Shown: piece by piece, positions 25,270 to 34,349 of the stretch | How the letters are laid out: each line of letters begins with the position of its first letter | Numbering within the stretch: the stretch's first letter is position 1 | Source of the DNA: Pseudomonas sp. G.S.17 | GTDB taxonomy: Bacteria > Pseudomonadota > Gammaproteobacteria > Pseudomonadales > Pseudomonadaceae | Direction: 5' to 3' | Assembly (NCBI RefSeq): GCF_038096165.1 | Contig: NZ_CP151076.1 | Coordinates: 4,709,501 to 4,773,500 of the forward strand | DNA length: 64,000 nucleotides | Notes under the pieces: generated by a model | What the model saw: the letters and a program-made list of their open reading frames with translations, nothing else | The model's database searches: none | What the model was told of the DNA's origin: nothing | Translations under genes and position numbers: made by a program

Positions 25270-26580
25270 TTAACGCCCCGCGAGCACCGCGTCGACCTGC
25301 ACACCTCGGCGCAGACCGTACACTGCGGCGGTCAACACGCCCACCGTGCCCATCACCGCGCAGTAGACGACACACACCCATGGGCTCCAGGGCATCAGCG
25401 CGATCAGCATCAACGGCGTGGTGCTGGCCCAAAGTGCGTAGGCGATGTTGTAGGTAAACGAGATACCGGAGACGCGAATTTTTACCGGGAACAGCCCGAC
25501 CATGACCGAGGGCACCACACCGACGATGCCGCAAGCCAGACCGGCGATGGCATAGGCGATGCCCGGCGTAAGCCACTCACCGATCAGGCTGGCGTACAAC
25601 GAACCGATGCCCAGCGGCAGTAACAGGCTGTACAGCATCACGCCGCGCCACGCGCCGATTCGGTCCACCAGCAGTCCCGCCAGCACGCAACCGATATTGA
25701 GAAACACGATGCCCAGGCTGCTCAATGCGAAGGTGTGGCTGGCGCTCATGCCGAAACGCTGCTGCATGACCGTGGGCGTGATGACCACCAGCACGACTAC
25801 GGCGGAGGTCAGCACGCAGGTCAACAAGACCGCCGGCAGCAAGGACTGGCGATGCTCGCGCAATACCGCCTTGAGCGGGAATTCCGCCATTTCGCTCCGC
25901 TGCGCGTGCAAGGCCATGAATACCGGCGTTTCACTCAACCAACGGCGCAACCACACGCCGAAGATGCCGAACACGCCGCCCAGCAGGAACGGGATGCGCC
26001 AGGCGTAATCGAGGATTTCCGCAGGGGTGAACACTTTTGCCAGCCAGGTGGCGACCAATGCGCCCAACAGATAGCCAAAGGTCAGCCCGGCTTGCAGCAC
26101 GCCGAGGGCATAACCACGATGACCGGGCGGCGCATGTTCAGCGACAAATACCCAGGCGCTGGGCACTTCGCCACCGACTGCCGCGCCTTGCAGGATGCGA
26201 AAACCGAGCAGGATCAACGGCGCCCAATAACCGATGTGCGCGTAGGTGGGCATCATGCCGATCAACAGGCACGGCAGCGCCATCATCAGAATGCTCAGGC
26301 TGAACACGCGTTTGCGTCCGAGCCTGTCCGCGAAGTGCGCCATCAGAATGCCGCCCAACGGCCGCGCCAGATAGCCGGTGACGAAAATGCCGAAGCTTTG
26401 CAGCAGACGCAGCCATTCGGGCATTTCCGGCGGGAAAAACAGTTGGCTGAGGGTCAGCGCGAAGAACACGAAAATAATGAAGTCATAAATTTCCAGCGCC
26501 CCGCCCAAAGCCGCAAGGCCCAGGGTTTTGTAGTCAGCGCGCGACAGCGGCTGGGGACGTGATCGGACAATGGCCGTCAT
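25270..26580 (-). CDS. MFS transporter, metabolite:H+ symporter (MHS) type
   Basis: This 436-residue carrier has twelve membrane segments. MHS markers are GGALEIYDFIIFVFFA in helix 1, YLARPLGGILMAHFADRLGRKR after helix 2, and RILQGAAVGGEVPSAWVFVAEHAP. Members import organic acids, osmolytes or similar small anions with protons. It stands alone between the sigma operon and the dehydrogenase gene on the same strand. The substrate is not readable from sequence. Confidence 0.9.
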   Translation of the reverse strand: MTAIVRSRPQPLSRADYKTLGLAALGGALEIYDFIIFVFFALTLSQLFFPPEMPEWLRLLQSFGIFVTGYLARPLGGILMAHFADRLGRKRVFSLSILMMALPCLLIGMMPTYAHIGYWAPLILLGFRILQGAAVGGEVPSAWVFVAEHAPPGHRGYALGVLQAGLTFGYLLGALVATWLAKVFTPAEILDYAWRIPFLLGGVFGIFGVWLRRWLSETPVFMALHAQRSEMAEFPLKAVLREHRQSLLPAVLLTCVLTSAVVVLVVITPTVMQQRFGMSASHTFALSSLGIVFLNIGCVLAGLLVDRIGAWRGVMLYSLLLPLGIGSLYASLIGEWLTPGIAYAIAGLACGIVGVVPSVMVGLFPVKIRVSGISFTYNIAYALWASTTPLMLIALMPWSPWVCVVYCAVMGTVGVLTAAVYGLRRGVQVDAVLAGR

Positions 26581-26717
26581 AAAGAACCCGAAACGGTGAA
26601 AGACAAGGGGGCGACATCAGGTCGCAGGGCGCGAAGAATAGCAAACTCGCGCGCGATGAGTTTGTCACTGCACCGCGCTTGAGCTCAGTGGTCGCGATTG
26701 CCGCCCTGGGCCGGACT

Positions 26718-27593
26718 TCAATTGCGTCCGGCGCGGCGTTCGGCCACCTGACCCAGAACGGCCAGATCCATGTGACCTTCATCATTGGCCTGGGCATCGA
26801 GCAGGCTGCCATATACCACATTGGCCACGGGCAACGGCACCGCCACATGCTCGGCGGCCGCCAATGCCAGGCTGATGTCCTTGAGCCCCAATGAGGCCTT
26901 GAACAAGGCCGGTTCATAACGACGCTCGGCGATCATGCCGCCATAGCCTTGATAGATCGGGCCGGGAAAGATACTGCCGGAAATCAGCTCGATCAGCGTA
27001 CCGGGCTCGATCCCGTAGGCATCCACCAGCACCGCCGCTTCACCCATGGTTTCGATGGCGGACGCGAGCATGAAATTGACCGCCAGTTTCAGTACGTTGG
27101 CCCGCGATGCCTGTTCGCCCAAGGGCCAGGTTTTCTTGCCGATCAGGTTGAACAGCGGTTGCACGGTCTTGATTGCCGCACCGGGCCCGGCCGCCAGGAT
27201 GTTCAGCGCGCCAGCGGCAGCGACGTCCGGACGCCCCATTACCGGTGCGGCGATATAAGCGACGCCACGTTCAGCATGCAGGGCCGCCAGTTCCTCGGCG
27301 AAGGCGACGGCAATAGTCGCCATGTTGATGTGAATCAGCGGCGCCTTGAGCGTGTCGAGCAGGCCGGATTCAAGCAACACCTCACGCAGCGCGTGATCAT
27401 CGGCGAGCATGCTGAACACCACGTCATTGCCAAAGGCCTGGGCCGGATCGGCGGCGGCCTTGGCACCCAGCGCAACCATCGCCTGTACCGGCTCTGGCGA
27501 GCGATTCCAGACCCAGACTTCATGGCCGCCTTTCAATAGATTGGTCGCCATGGCCTGCCCCATGTTGCCGAGTCCTACGAAACCGATGTTCAT
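26718..27593 (-). CDS. NAD(P)-dependent beta-hydroxyacid dehydrogenase
   Basis: This 291-residue enzyme belongs to the 3-hydroxyisobutyrate dehydrogenase family. Its Rossmann motif is GFVGLGNMGQAMATNLLKGG at residues 4-23. Other family segments are APVMGRPDVAAAG and the catalytic Lys region LKLAVNFM near 176. ATG at 27593 follows GGAG; a longer frame upstream lacks one and covers promoter-like DNA. Members oxidise or reduce beta-hydroxyacids or succinic semialdehyde-like compounds. The precise substrate is open. Confidence 0.9.
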   Translation of the reverse strand: MNIGFVGLGNMGQAMATNLLKGGHEVWVWNRSPEPVQAMVALGAKAAADPAQAFGNDVVFSMLADDHALREVLLESGLLDTLKAPLIHINMATIAVAFAEELAALHAERGVAYIAAPVMGRPDVAAAGALNILAAGPGAAIKTVQPLFNLIGKKTWPLGEQASRANVLKLAVNFMLASAIETMGEAAVLVDAYGIEPGTLIELISGSIFPGPIYQGYGGMIAERRYEPALFKASLGLKDISLALAAAEHVAVPLPVANVVYGSLLDAQANDEGHMDLAVLGQVAERRAGRN

Positions 27594-27729
27594 GAATGTG
27601 CTCTCTCCAGGTCGAATCAAGTGCCCTAGAGTGCGCTTTTGCCGGACTGAAAAAAATAGGTGTTGGTCTGGCGGGTAGTAACGACAGGCTAACTTCGGAT
27701 GTCTTCCATCGCGCGGCAAACAGAGGGAC

Positions 27730-27843
27730 CGTTGGAGGCTTGCCCGCGAATCGGCCGCAGGAGCGACTGTAGGAGCGACTTCAGTCGCGAGCCTCATCAA
27801 TTGCCCTCCCGGCTAAAGCCAGTCCTACAGCAAGCCTCCAACG
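27730..27843. repeat. Composite REP cluster
   Basis: Outer arms CGTTGGAGGCTTGC and GCAAGCCTCCAACG enclose fragments of two other REP types (GTAGGAGCGACTTCAGTCGC and CCCTCCCGGCTAAAGCC), a nested mosaic between two genes. Confidence 0.75.
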
Positions 27844-27854
27844 ATGCAATTCAC

Positions 27855-28763
27855 TCAGGTATTTATTTGCACCTTGAGCCACCCCAGAAACTCGCGAACC
27901 GGGGACTGCCGCTCCCGTCCGGGGGCGCAAACGGCCAGGTAGCTCGGGCCCGGCAAGCTGATGTCGGGGCGATAAGGCACGAGCAGGCCTTTGGCCAGGC
28001 TGTCTGCCACCAGCACATTGCTGGCCAGCACGAAGCCATGACCGGCGATGGCGGCATTCAGGGCGAAATGCTCGTCGTCATACTCGCGCAACACCGCTTG
28101 CGTCAGCCAGTCGGTATGGCCAGCGGCCGCGCACCAGGTGGGCCAATCCACCCTGAAACCGCCGGGGATCTGCCAGCGCAGGTTGATCAGCTCAACCCGA
28201 GTCTGCGGCGTTGGGTCGCTGTAATCAGGCGCAACGTAAGCACCGAAACGTTCATCCATCAACGGCTGGCTGATCAACCCCGGTTCTTCGCGTGATGAGG
28301 TACGAATCGCCAGGTCGATACTCGAATCACGCAGCAGATCCACTAGGTCGTTACTGGTTTCAACCCGCACATTGATATGCGGCCAGGCGCGATAGAAATC
28401 GCCAAGTCTGGGGATTAACCACGCCGCCGCCAATGCCGGCGTGGTCGAGAGCACCAGCGTGTGCATGTCCGGTTGCGGACGAAACCCTGCCAGGCTATCG
28501 CGGATGTCCAGCAGCGCACGATGGGCGTCGCGATAGAGGCGTTCACCTTCCGGCGTCAGTTGCACGCCTTTGCCGGTGCGCTCGAACAGCAACGTGCCCA
28601 CCCAGGCTTCCAGCGCCTTGACCTGATAAGAAACCGCCGCCGGCGTGACGAAAAGCTCGTAGGCCGCCGCCTTGAAACTTCCTGTTCGCGCAGCCGCCTC
28701 AAACGTGCGATACGCGGTTAACGGTATTTTCGAAAACAAGGGCGGCCCCGTGGTGGACGTCAA
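27855..28763 (-). CDS. LysR-family regulator (GcvA-like)
   Basis: This 302-residue regulator carries an amino-terminal HTH at about 17-75 (TGSFKAAAYELFVTPAAVSYQVKALE, read in two parts) of the GcvA type and a standard effector-binding domain after residue 100. It diverges from the PACE efflux gene at 28852 across a 90-bp gap and most likely controls it. Confidence 0.92.
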   Translation of the reverse strand: MTSTTGPPLFSKIPLTAYRTFEAAARTGSFKAAAYELFVTPAAVSYQVKALEAWVGTLLFERTGKGVQLTPEGERLYRDAHRALLDIRDSLAGFRPQPDMHTLVLSTTPALAAAWLIPRLGDFYRAWPHINVRVETSNDLVDLLRDSSIDLAIRTSSREEPGLISQPLMDERFGAYVAPDYSDPTPQTRVELINLRWQIPGGFRVDWPTWCAAAGHTDWLTQAVLREYDDEHFALNAAIAGHGFVLASNVLVADSLAKGLLVPYRPDISLPGPSYLAVCAPGRERQSPVREFLGWLKVQINT

Positions 28764-28851
28764 TTGAATTGATCGGACCTTAATTTATCTCATTTTCCCC
28801 AGGTTCGGCCCGACGTCAGGATGGGTTATCGATATGCATCTGGAGACCACC

Positions 28852-29298
28852 ATGCAAGGCCCGACACGCAAAATTGTGCAGGCAACGCTTTACGAACTGA
28901 TTGCCATCGGCGTGTTATCCCCAGCGCTGTCATGGCTGTACGACGAGAGCCTGACCTATTCCGGCGCGTTGTCGGTCATGCTTTCGGCCTCCGCCCTGCT
29001 GTGGAACATGCTCTTCAACTATGGGTTTGAGTACTGGGAAGCGCGGCAGGCCCAGCGCAGCAGAACCTGGCAACGGCGCTTGCTGCATTCGCTGGGGTTC
29101 GAAGGCGGCCTGACGTTGCTTCTGTTGCCGCTGATTGCCTGGTGGTTGGCGATTTCCTGGTGGCAGGCGCTGGCGACCAATCTGGCGTTGTTTGTATTTT
29201 TCTTCTTTTACGCGTTGGTTTTTCAGTGGGCGTTTGATCGGCTGTTCGATGTTCCAGAGTCGGCTAAACAATCGCTGCCCACTGAATGTTCAGTGTGA
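28852..29298 (+). CDS. PACE-family multidrug/biocide efflux transporter
   Basis: This 148-residue inner-membrane protein has four membrane segments and two BTP domains, as in AceI. The conserved amino end RKIVQATLYELIAIG includes the functionally important Glu, and a second repeat (HSLGFEGGLTLLLLPLIAWW) follows. Described members export chlorhexidine, acriflavine or short-chain diamines. ATG at 28852 follows TGGAG by six bases and is preferred over one six codons earlier. A divergent LysR gene is the typical regulator of PACE genes. Confidence 0.93.
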   Translation: MQGPTRKIVQATLYELIAIGVLSPALSWLYDESLTYSGALSVMLSASALLWNMLFNYGFEYWEARQAQRSRTWQRRLLHSLGFEGGLTLLLLPLIAWWLAISWWQALATNLALFVFFFFYALVFQWAFDRLFDVPESAKQSLPTECSV

Positions 29299-29413
29299 AC
29301 GCAGAATTAAGCGTGAATTAAGTCTGGTTGGTTAATCTGGCTTCAACCAGACAGCTGAACGTTCCAGCTGCTGATGAATCTACTGCATCAGATAAAACCA
29401 GAAGGAAGACCCG

Positions 29414-29719
29414 ATGAAAACTTTACCTGCCCTGTTCGCCGCCCTTGCCCTTACCGCCGCTGCCGGTGTTGCCCAAGCCGATATCGGCCCTGATGAAGTG
29501 GTACGCCTGCATAAAGCCGGTACTGTTATGGACTTCGAAAAGCTGAACAAACTGGCCCTGGACAAGCACCCTGGCTTCACCATTCACGACACCGAGCTGG
29601 AAAACCAGGCCGGGCGTTATATTTACCAGGTTGAACTGCGTGATGCGAAAAACGTGGAATGGGATGTAGACCTGGACGCCAAGACCGGTGAAGTATTGAA
29701 AGACAAGCAAGATACGTAA
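29414..29719 (+). CDS. Periplasmic PepSY-domain protein
   Basis: This 101-residue protein has a signal peptide (residues 1-22, ending VAQA) and one PepSY domain (LNKLALDKHPGFTIHDTELE, YIYQVELRDA, WDVDLDAKTGEVLKD). PepSY domains may inhibit peptidases or sense envelope conditions. AGGAAG precedes the ATG. No adjacent two-component pair is present. A five-unit REPIN array begins right after the stop. Confidence 0.9.
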   Translation: MKTLPALFAALALTAAAGVAQADIGPDEVVRLHKAGTVMDFEKLNKLALDKHPGFTIHDTELENQAGRYIYQVELRDAKNVEWDVDLDAKTGEVLKDKQDT

Positions 29720-29724
29720 TGCAG

Positions 29725-30404
29725 GAATGCATTACGGAGGACTGGCTTTAGCCGGGAGGAGGCCAGGACATTCGCAGAAGATGCGTTGTCAGACACTGGC
29801 CCTCCCGGCTGAAGCCGGTCCTACGGATTCTGCAATTGACGTTACTTCATCATTGAAAGACAGAATGCAGTACGTAGGACTGGCTTTAGCCGGGCGGAGG
29901 CCAGTACATACGCAGAAGATGCGTTGTCAGAACTCTGGCCCTCCCGGCTGAAGCCGGTCCTACGGATTCTGCAATTGATGTTACTTCATCATTGAAAGAC
30001 AGAATGCATTACGTAGGACTGGCTTTAGCCAGGAGGAGGCCAGTACATACGCAGAAGATGCGTTGTCAGAACTCTGGCCCTCCCGGCTGAAGCCGGTCCT
30101 ACGGATTCTGCAATTGACGTTACTTCATCATTGAAAGACAGAATGCATTACGTAGGACTGGCTTTAGCCGGGAGGAGGCCAGTACATACGCAGAAGATGC
30201 GTTGTCAGAACTCTGGCCCTCCCGGCTGAAGCCGGTCCTACGGATTCTGCAATTGACGTTACTTCATCATTGAAAGACAGAATGCATTACGTAGGACTGG
30301 CTTTAGCCGGGAGGAGGCCAGTACATTCGCAGAAGATGCGTTGTCAGAACTCTGGCCCTCCCGGCTGAAGCCGGTCTTACGGATTCTGCAATTGACGTTA
30401 CTTC
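29725..30404. repeat. Five-unit tandem REPIN array
   Basis: A unit of 139 bp (138 for the first step) is repeated five times; the marker ACTGGCTTTAGCC starts at 29741, 29879, 30018, 30157 and 30296. Each unit holds an inverted REP pair (GGACTGGCTTTAGCCGGGAG and CCCTCCCGGCTGAAGCCGGT) and a spacer with GCAGAAGATGCGTTGTCAGA. Units are nearly identical. The last one runs into the stop codon of the sugar dehydrogenase gene, and its end sequence ATTGACGTTACTTCA recurs at every unit junction. Confidence 0.95.
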
Positions 30405-31546
30405 AACCCAACCTTCAATAACCGCCCGTTATCCTCATCAGTCAGCACATAAAGGTAGCCGTCCGGTCCTTGGCGTACGTCTCGAATACGCTGTTTCAGA
30501 TCGCCCAGCAGTCGTTCTTCATGGACGATCTTGTCGCCATCAAATTGCAACCGAATCAACTCTTGCGACGCCAGTGCGCCAATGAACAGGTTGTGGTCCC
30601 AGGCCTTGAAACGTGACGCGTCATAAAAGGTCATGCCGCTGATGGCCGGGGATTTTTCCCAGACATGGAAAGGTCGGATCGTACCTTCGACCACCTTGCC
30701 TTTCGCCTCGGGAATAGGCTCGCCGGAATAGTTAATCCCGTCGGTCGCCAGCGGCCAGCCATAGTTGCCGCCGCGTTCGACAATGTTCACCTCATCCCCG
30801 CCGCGCGGCCCGTGTTCGTTGGTCCACAGCGTGCCGGTCCACGGATTGAGCGTCGCGCCCTGTTGGTTGCGGTGCCCATAGGACCAGATCTCCGGACGCA
30901 CATTTTTCTGGCCGACAAAGGGATTGTCGGGCGGCACCTTGCCGTCCGGGAACAGGCGCACGACTTTGCCTTGCAGTTTGTCGAGATCCTGCGAAGTCGG
31001 GCGATTGTTGTTTTCGCCCAGTGCGATGAACAGGTATCCATCACGATCAAATACCATTCTTGAACCAAAGTGATTGCCCACGGACAACTTCGGTTGCTGG
31101 CGGAAGATCACCGTGAAGTTTTCCAGTTTGCTCAGGTCGGCGGACAGACGACCACGTCCGGCGGCAGTGCCGGCTTTACCGTCCTTGCCCACTTCGGCGT
31201 ACGTCAGGTAAACCAGCCGGTCGTTGGCGAAGTCCGGCGAGAGCACTACGTCGAGAAGACCGCCCTGCCCGTTGGCCCAAACCTGCGGCACCCCGGAAAT
31301 CGGCTGCGACAACTTGCCATCCGCCGCCACTACCCGCAGATTGCCGGGGCGTTCAGTCACCAGCATGCCCTGTTTATCTGGCAGAAACGCCAGCGCCCAT
31401 GGGTGCGCCAGGCCTTTGCTCACTTGCTCGACAGTGACGCTGCCCTGCTCGCTTTTGAATTCCTGGATATCCGCAGCGTAGGTCGTCAGCGGTACGGTCA
31501 ATAATGCTGTGGTACATAGCGTTGCAATCAAGGTTTTGCGGAACAT
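30398..31546 (-). CDS. PQQ-dependent aldose sugar dehydrogenase
   Basis: This 382-residue periplasmic protein has a signal peptide (1-24, ending TTYAA) and the six-bladed propeller of soluble Asd/YliI-type dehydrogenases. Family segments are GLAHPWALAFLPD, VGNHFGSRMVFDRDGYLFIA, GHRNQQGATLNPWTGTLW and GPRGGDEVNI. It oxidises aldoses using PQQ and passes electrons onward. ATG at 31546 follows AAGGA by seven bases. Its final codons lie at the edge of the REPIN array, so the 3' end has served as a duplication boundary. Confidence 0.92.
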   Translation of the reverse strand: MFRKTLIATLCTTALLTVPLTTYAADIQEFKSEQGSVTVEQVSKGLAHPWALAFLPDKQGMLVTERPGNLRVVAADGKLSQPISGVPQVWANGQGGLLDVVLSPDFANDRLVYLTYAEVGKDGKAGTAAGRGRLSADLSKLENFTVIFRQQPKLSVGNHFGSRMVFDRDGYLFIALGENNNRPTSQDLDKLQGKVVRLFPDGKVPPDNPFVGQKNVRPEIWSYGHRNQQGATLNPWTGTLWTNEHGPRGGDEVNIVERGGNYGWPLATDGINYSGEPIPEAKGKVVEGTIRPFHVWEKSPAISGMTFYDASRFKAWDHNLFIGALASQELIRLQFDGDKIVHEERLLGDLKQRIRDVRQGPDGYLYVLTDEDNGRLLKVGLK

Positions 31547-31569
31547 GAACAATTCCTTATGCAGAGGGA

Positions 31570-31896
31570 TCAGTCAGTAGTGTTGCGCGGGCGCTGAGTG
31601 TCATTGGTCGAAGGTCGGGCAGGCTGTTGCCGGGTCGGATAGCCGTTGCCGACGCCGCCATTCTCGAGGGTTGGCGGACGAGGATTGGGCACGGTGTTCG
31701 GCCCCCGCAGCGGTGGAATACTCGATTCGGTGCCCTGGCGGCTGTTCGGATTCGCCCGATGGATGGGGCTGTTGTGGGGATTGCTGTTGTTCAGTGTGCT
31801 GTTGGGCAAGGTCTGCGCGTGGGAAACACTGGCAAGGCCGGCCAGCATCAGGCCGCCGAGCAAGGGCACTGCAACGCTACGCAAGAAAATGTTCAT
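31570..31896 (-). CDS. Small exported Asn/Pro-rich protein
   Basis: This 108-residue protein has a clear signal peptide (1-27, ending SHAQ) followed by low-complexity sequence rich in Asn, Pro, Arg and Thr, with no predicted fold. It lies 24 bases upstream of the sugar dehydrogenase gene on the same strand and is probably co-transcribed. Function unknown; genes like it recur in Pseudomonas. Confidence 0.75.
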   Translation of the reverse strand: MNIFLRSVAVPLLGGLMLAGLASVSHAQTLPNSTLNNSNPHNSPIHRANPNSRQGTESSIPPLRGPNTVPNPRPPTLENGGVGNGYPTRQQPARPSTNDTQRPRNTTD

Positions 31897-32058
31897 CAGT
31901 TACCTTCTGTTCAGAAACGGTAAGGACTCAGGCCTTTGATGGCGGTTGCCGACCTAGGTTCGGCGCTGGGCCCTTGATGAGCAACGATTGCGGCAACAGG
32001 TTTGTAACAAGGATGGTCAGGATGGATAAACGGGCTGGGGTTTTCCCCAAATATCATT

Positions 32059-32171
32059 GTAGGAGGGGACTTGTCCCCGAAGGCGGCAGTCGCTCCGACC
32101 CAACAATGACGTTATACCCGGTAAATCAAGGTCGACTGGGCGGGCCTCTTCGGGGACAAGTCCCCTCCTAC
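32059..32171. repeat. REPIN of the GGGGACTTGTCCCC type
   Basis: GTAGGAGGGGACTTGTCCCC and its inverse lie about 65 bases apart. The rest of the 326-bp gap (31897-32222) shows no gene. Confidence 0.85.
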
Positions 32172-32222
32172 CCGTCGCGTCACGAAATCGCATTTCATAC
32201 TCACGTCAGAGACCCTTACGAC

Positions 32223-33326
32223 ATGACCGAAGTCACCCAGGCCGCACCGGCCTTGAAGGAAATCTTCAACCGGGCACGCCTCCAGCACATCGCCGAACAG
32301 ACCGCTGCGGTCTACCCCGCATTCGACGTCCCGGCGTTTCTGACCCATGTCAGCAAGGATCTGGACAATCTGTCGCTCATGCAGCGCCTGAACCGCGTCA
32401 GTCGCGGCCTGCATGCGTGTCTGCCGGACGACTACGTCGCGACGCTGGACATCCTTTACAAGCTTGCCCCACGCCTGAACAGTGGTTTTGTCACCCTCGT
32501 TCTGCCTGAATACGTGGCGTTGTATGGTCAGCATGATTTCGAGCGATCCATGCAGGCGCTGAAATACTTCACCGCTTTCGGCTCTTCGGAATTTGCCGTG
32601 CGGCACTTTCTGCGCCTGGACTTCGGGCGCGCGCTGCAACTGATGCAGGATTGGGCGCAGGACGATAACGAGCACGTCAGGCGTCTGGCCAGCGAAGGCA
32701 GCCGGCCTCGGCTGCCCTGGTCGTTTCGCATCGAAACGCTGATGCGCGATCCGTCACCGGTATTGCCGATTCTTGATGCGCTCAAGGCTGACAGCAGCCT
32801 GTACGTGCGCAAATCGGTGGCCAATCACTTCAATGACATCACCAAGGACAATCCGGACTGGGTGCTGGATCAGATTGAAAGCTGGTCGCTGGACAACCCT
32901 CATACGGCGTGGATTGCCCGGCACGCCCTGCGTTCGCTGATCAAGAAAGGCGACCGCCGCGCCCTGACCATCATGGGTGCCGGCCATGCAGCCCAGGTGC
33001 GCATCGAACAGCTGAGCGTCAGCCCCGAACAAGTGCGCCTGGGTGATCGGATCAACCTGTCATTCCGTCTGACTTCCACTGCGGCGCACAGCCAGCGCCT
33101 GATCATCGATTACGCCCTGCATTACGTGAAAAAAGCCGGCGGCACTTCGGCCAAGGTGTTCAAACTCAAGACCTTGAACCTGGCGCCCGGCGAGTCCGTG
33201 AGGGTCAGCCGCGAGCAGCAGATCCGCGATTTCACGACCCGGGCGCATTATGCGGGCAAGCATGAGCTGGATATCCTGATCAACGGCGAGTGCCTGGCCC
33301 GAACCTTTTTCGATCTCACGGACTGA
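32223..33326 (+). CDS. AlkD-like DNA alkylation repair protein
   Basis: This 367-residue protein is built of HEAT-like helical repeats through about residue 260 (SSEFAVRHFLRLDFGRALQL, DDNEHVRRLASEGSRPRLPW, SSLYVRKSVANHFNDITKDN), the pattern of the AlkD/DUF4062-independent alkylation repair group. A beta-rich carboxyl domain (about 265-367) is extra relative to AlkD. AlkD removes alkylated bases without base flipping. ATG at 32223 is chosen because family similarity begins there; the upstream open frame crosses a REPIN. Glycosylase activity is inferred from the family. Confidence 0.85.
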   Translation: MTEVTQAAPALKEIFNRARLQHIAEQTAAVYPAFDVPAFLTHVSKDLDNLSLMQRLNRVSRGLHACLPDDYVATLDILYKLAPRLNSGFVTLVLPEYVALYGQHDFERSMQALKYFTAFGSSEFAVRHFLRLDFGRALQLMQDWAQDDNEHVRRLASEGSRPRLPWSFRIETLMRDPSPVLPILDALKADSSLYVRKSVANHFNDITKDNPDWVLDQIESWSLDNPHTAWIARHALRSLIKKGDRRALTIMGAGHAAQVRIEQLSVSPEQVRLGDRINLSFRLTSTAAHSQRLIIDYALHYVKKAGGTSAKVFKLKTLNLAPGESVRVSREQQIRDFTTRAHYAGKHELDILINGECLARTFFDLTD

Positions 33327-33462
33327 AGTACCTTGGAGCGCTGCACAAATCTTCCAGACTTTTCTCCCGGGCCGCGCTGAAACTGTTGCAGCACTAAAAT
33401 TTCAAAAACATTCATATGAATGCAATAAAGATGCTTTGCATGCCTTTTTGGAGTGAAAATCC

Positions 33463-34299
33463 ATGCACTCTGCCAACTGGATCGACCTCAAGCAGGACAA
33501 TGAGTCCGGCATCGAGACGATTCGGGCGCATTTTGAAGGCCACGCTTACGACCCGCATTGGCACGACAGCTATCTGGTGGGGGTAACGGAGCAAGGCGTT
33601 CAGCAATTCAATTGCCGTCGCCAGCGGCACATTAGTACGCCAGGTCGGGTATTTCTGCTTGAACCGGGGGAGATTCACGACGGTGACGCGCCCGCGCCGG
33701 AAGGTTTCACCTATCAAACCCTGTATCTGGACCCCAAATGGCTGGATCGCGAATTACGCTCATTGTTCGAGCACGCGCCGGCTGATTGTCAGCTGAGTGT
33801 CGCCGCGACCCTGGCCGACGATCCGCGCCTGGCCCGCGCCACAGCCAACGCCTTTCGCACCCTGCACAATCAGGAAATGCGCATCGTGCGCCAGACCGCT
33901 CTGGACGATCTGCTGGGAAATCTCACCAGCCACTTGCGCTGGCGCACGCTGATCACCCCGGACCCGCGCCTGCCGCTGGTGGCGCTCAATGCCCGGGATT
34001 TCCTGCACAGTCACATGGCGCAGGACATCGGCCTGGACGACTTGGCGCGGGCCACCGGCGTAGACCGTTTTCGCCTGACCCGAGCGTTCAAGGCCGCATT
34101 CGGCTTGGCGCCCCACGCTTATTTGATCCAGCTGAGACTGGCCAAGGCGCGGCGTCTGCTGGCCAGCGGCGAATCTGCGGCCCAGGTCGCGGCGGCTTTG
34201 GGTTTCGCGGATCAGAGCCATCTGGGGCGCTGGTTCCAGCGTGCCTACCGGATGACGCCGGCGGACTACCGCAAGCGTTGCTCAAATCTTCCAGACTGA
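33463..34299 (+). CDS. AraC-family transcriptional regulator
   Basis: This 278-residue regulator has an AraC-type cupin sensor (residues 20-90: DPHWHDSYLVGV, RVFLLEPGEIHDGD) and two HTH motifs at the carboxyl end (DIGLDDLARATGVDRFRLTR and ESAAQVAAALGFADQSHLGR). GGAG precedes the ATG. The LysE exporter gene starts 50 bases downstream and is likely under its control, a common pairing. A 21-bp direct repeat brackets the gene: its second copy forms the last codons. Confidence 0.92.
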   Translation: MHSANWIDLKQDNESGIETIRAHFEGHAYDPHWHDSYLVGVTEQGVQQFNCRRQRHISTPGRVFLLEPGEIHDGDAPAPEGFTYQTLYLDPKWLDRELRSLFEHAPADCQLSVAATLADDPRLARATANAFRTLHNQEMRIVRQTALDDLLGNLTSHLRWRTLITPDPRLPLVALNARDFLHSHMAQDIGLDDLARATGVDRFRLTRAFKAAFGLAPHAYLIQLRLAKARRLLASGESAAQVAAALGFADQSHLGRWFQRAYRMTPADYRKRCSNLPD

Positions 34300-34349
34300 G
34301 GCACTGCCGAGCCGGATGATCGACTGACGATCAATCATTCGAGTGTGTC

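Noticed and set aside
29727..29951. Short plus-strand frame inside the REPIN array
   Set aside because: It is a translation of repeat DNA and is not kept in the later units.
29725..30404. CRISPR array
   Set aside because: The units are 139 bp long and nearly identical throughout, with inverted REP pairs and no variable spacers.
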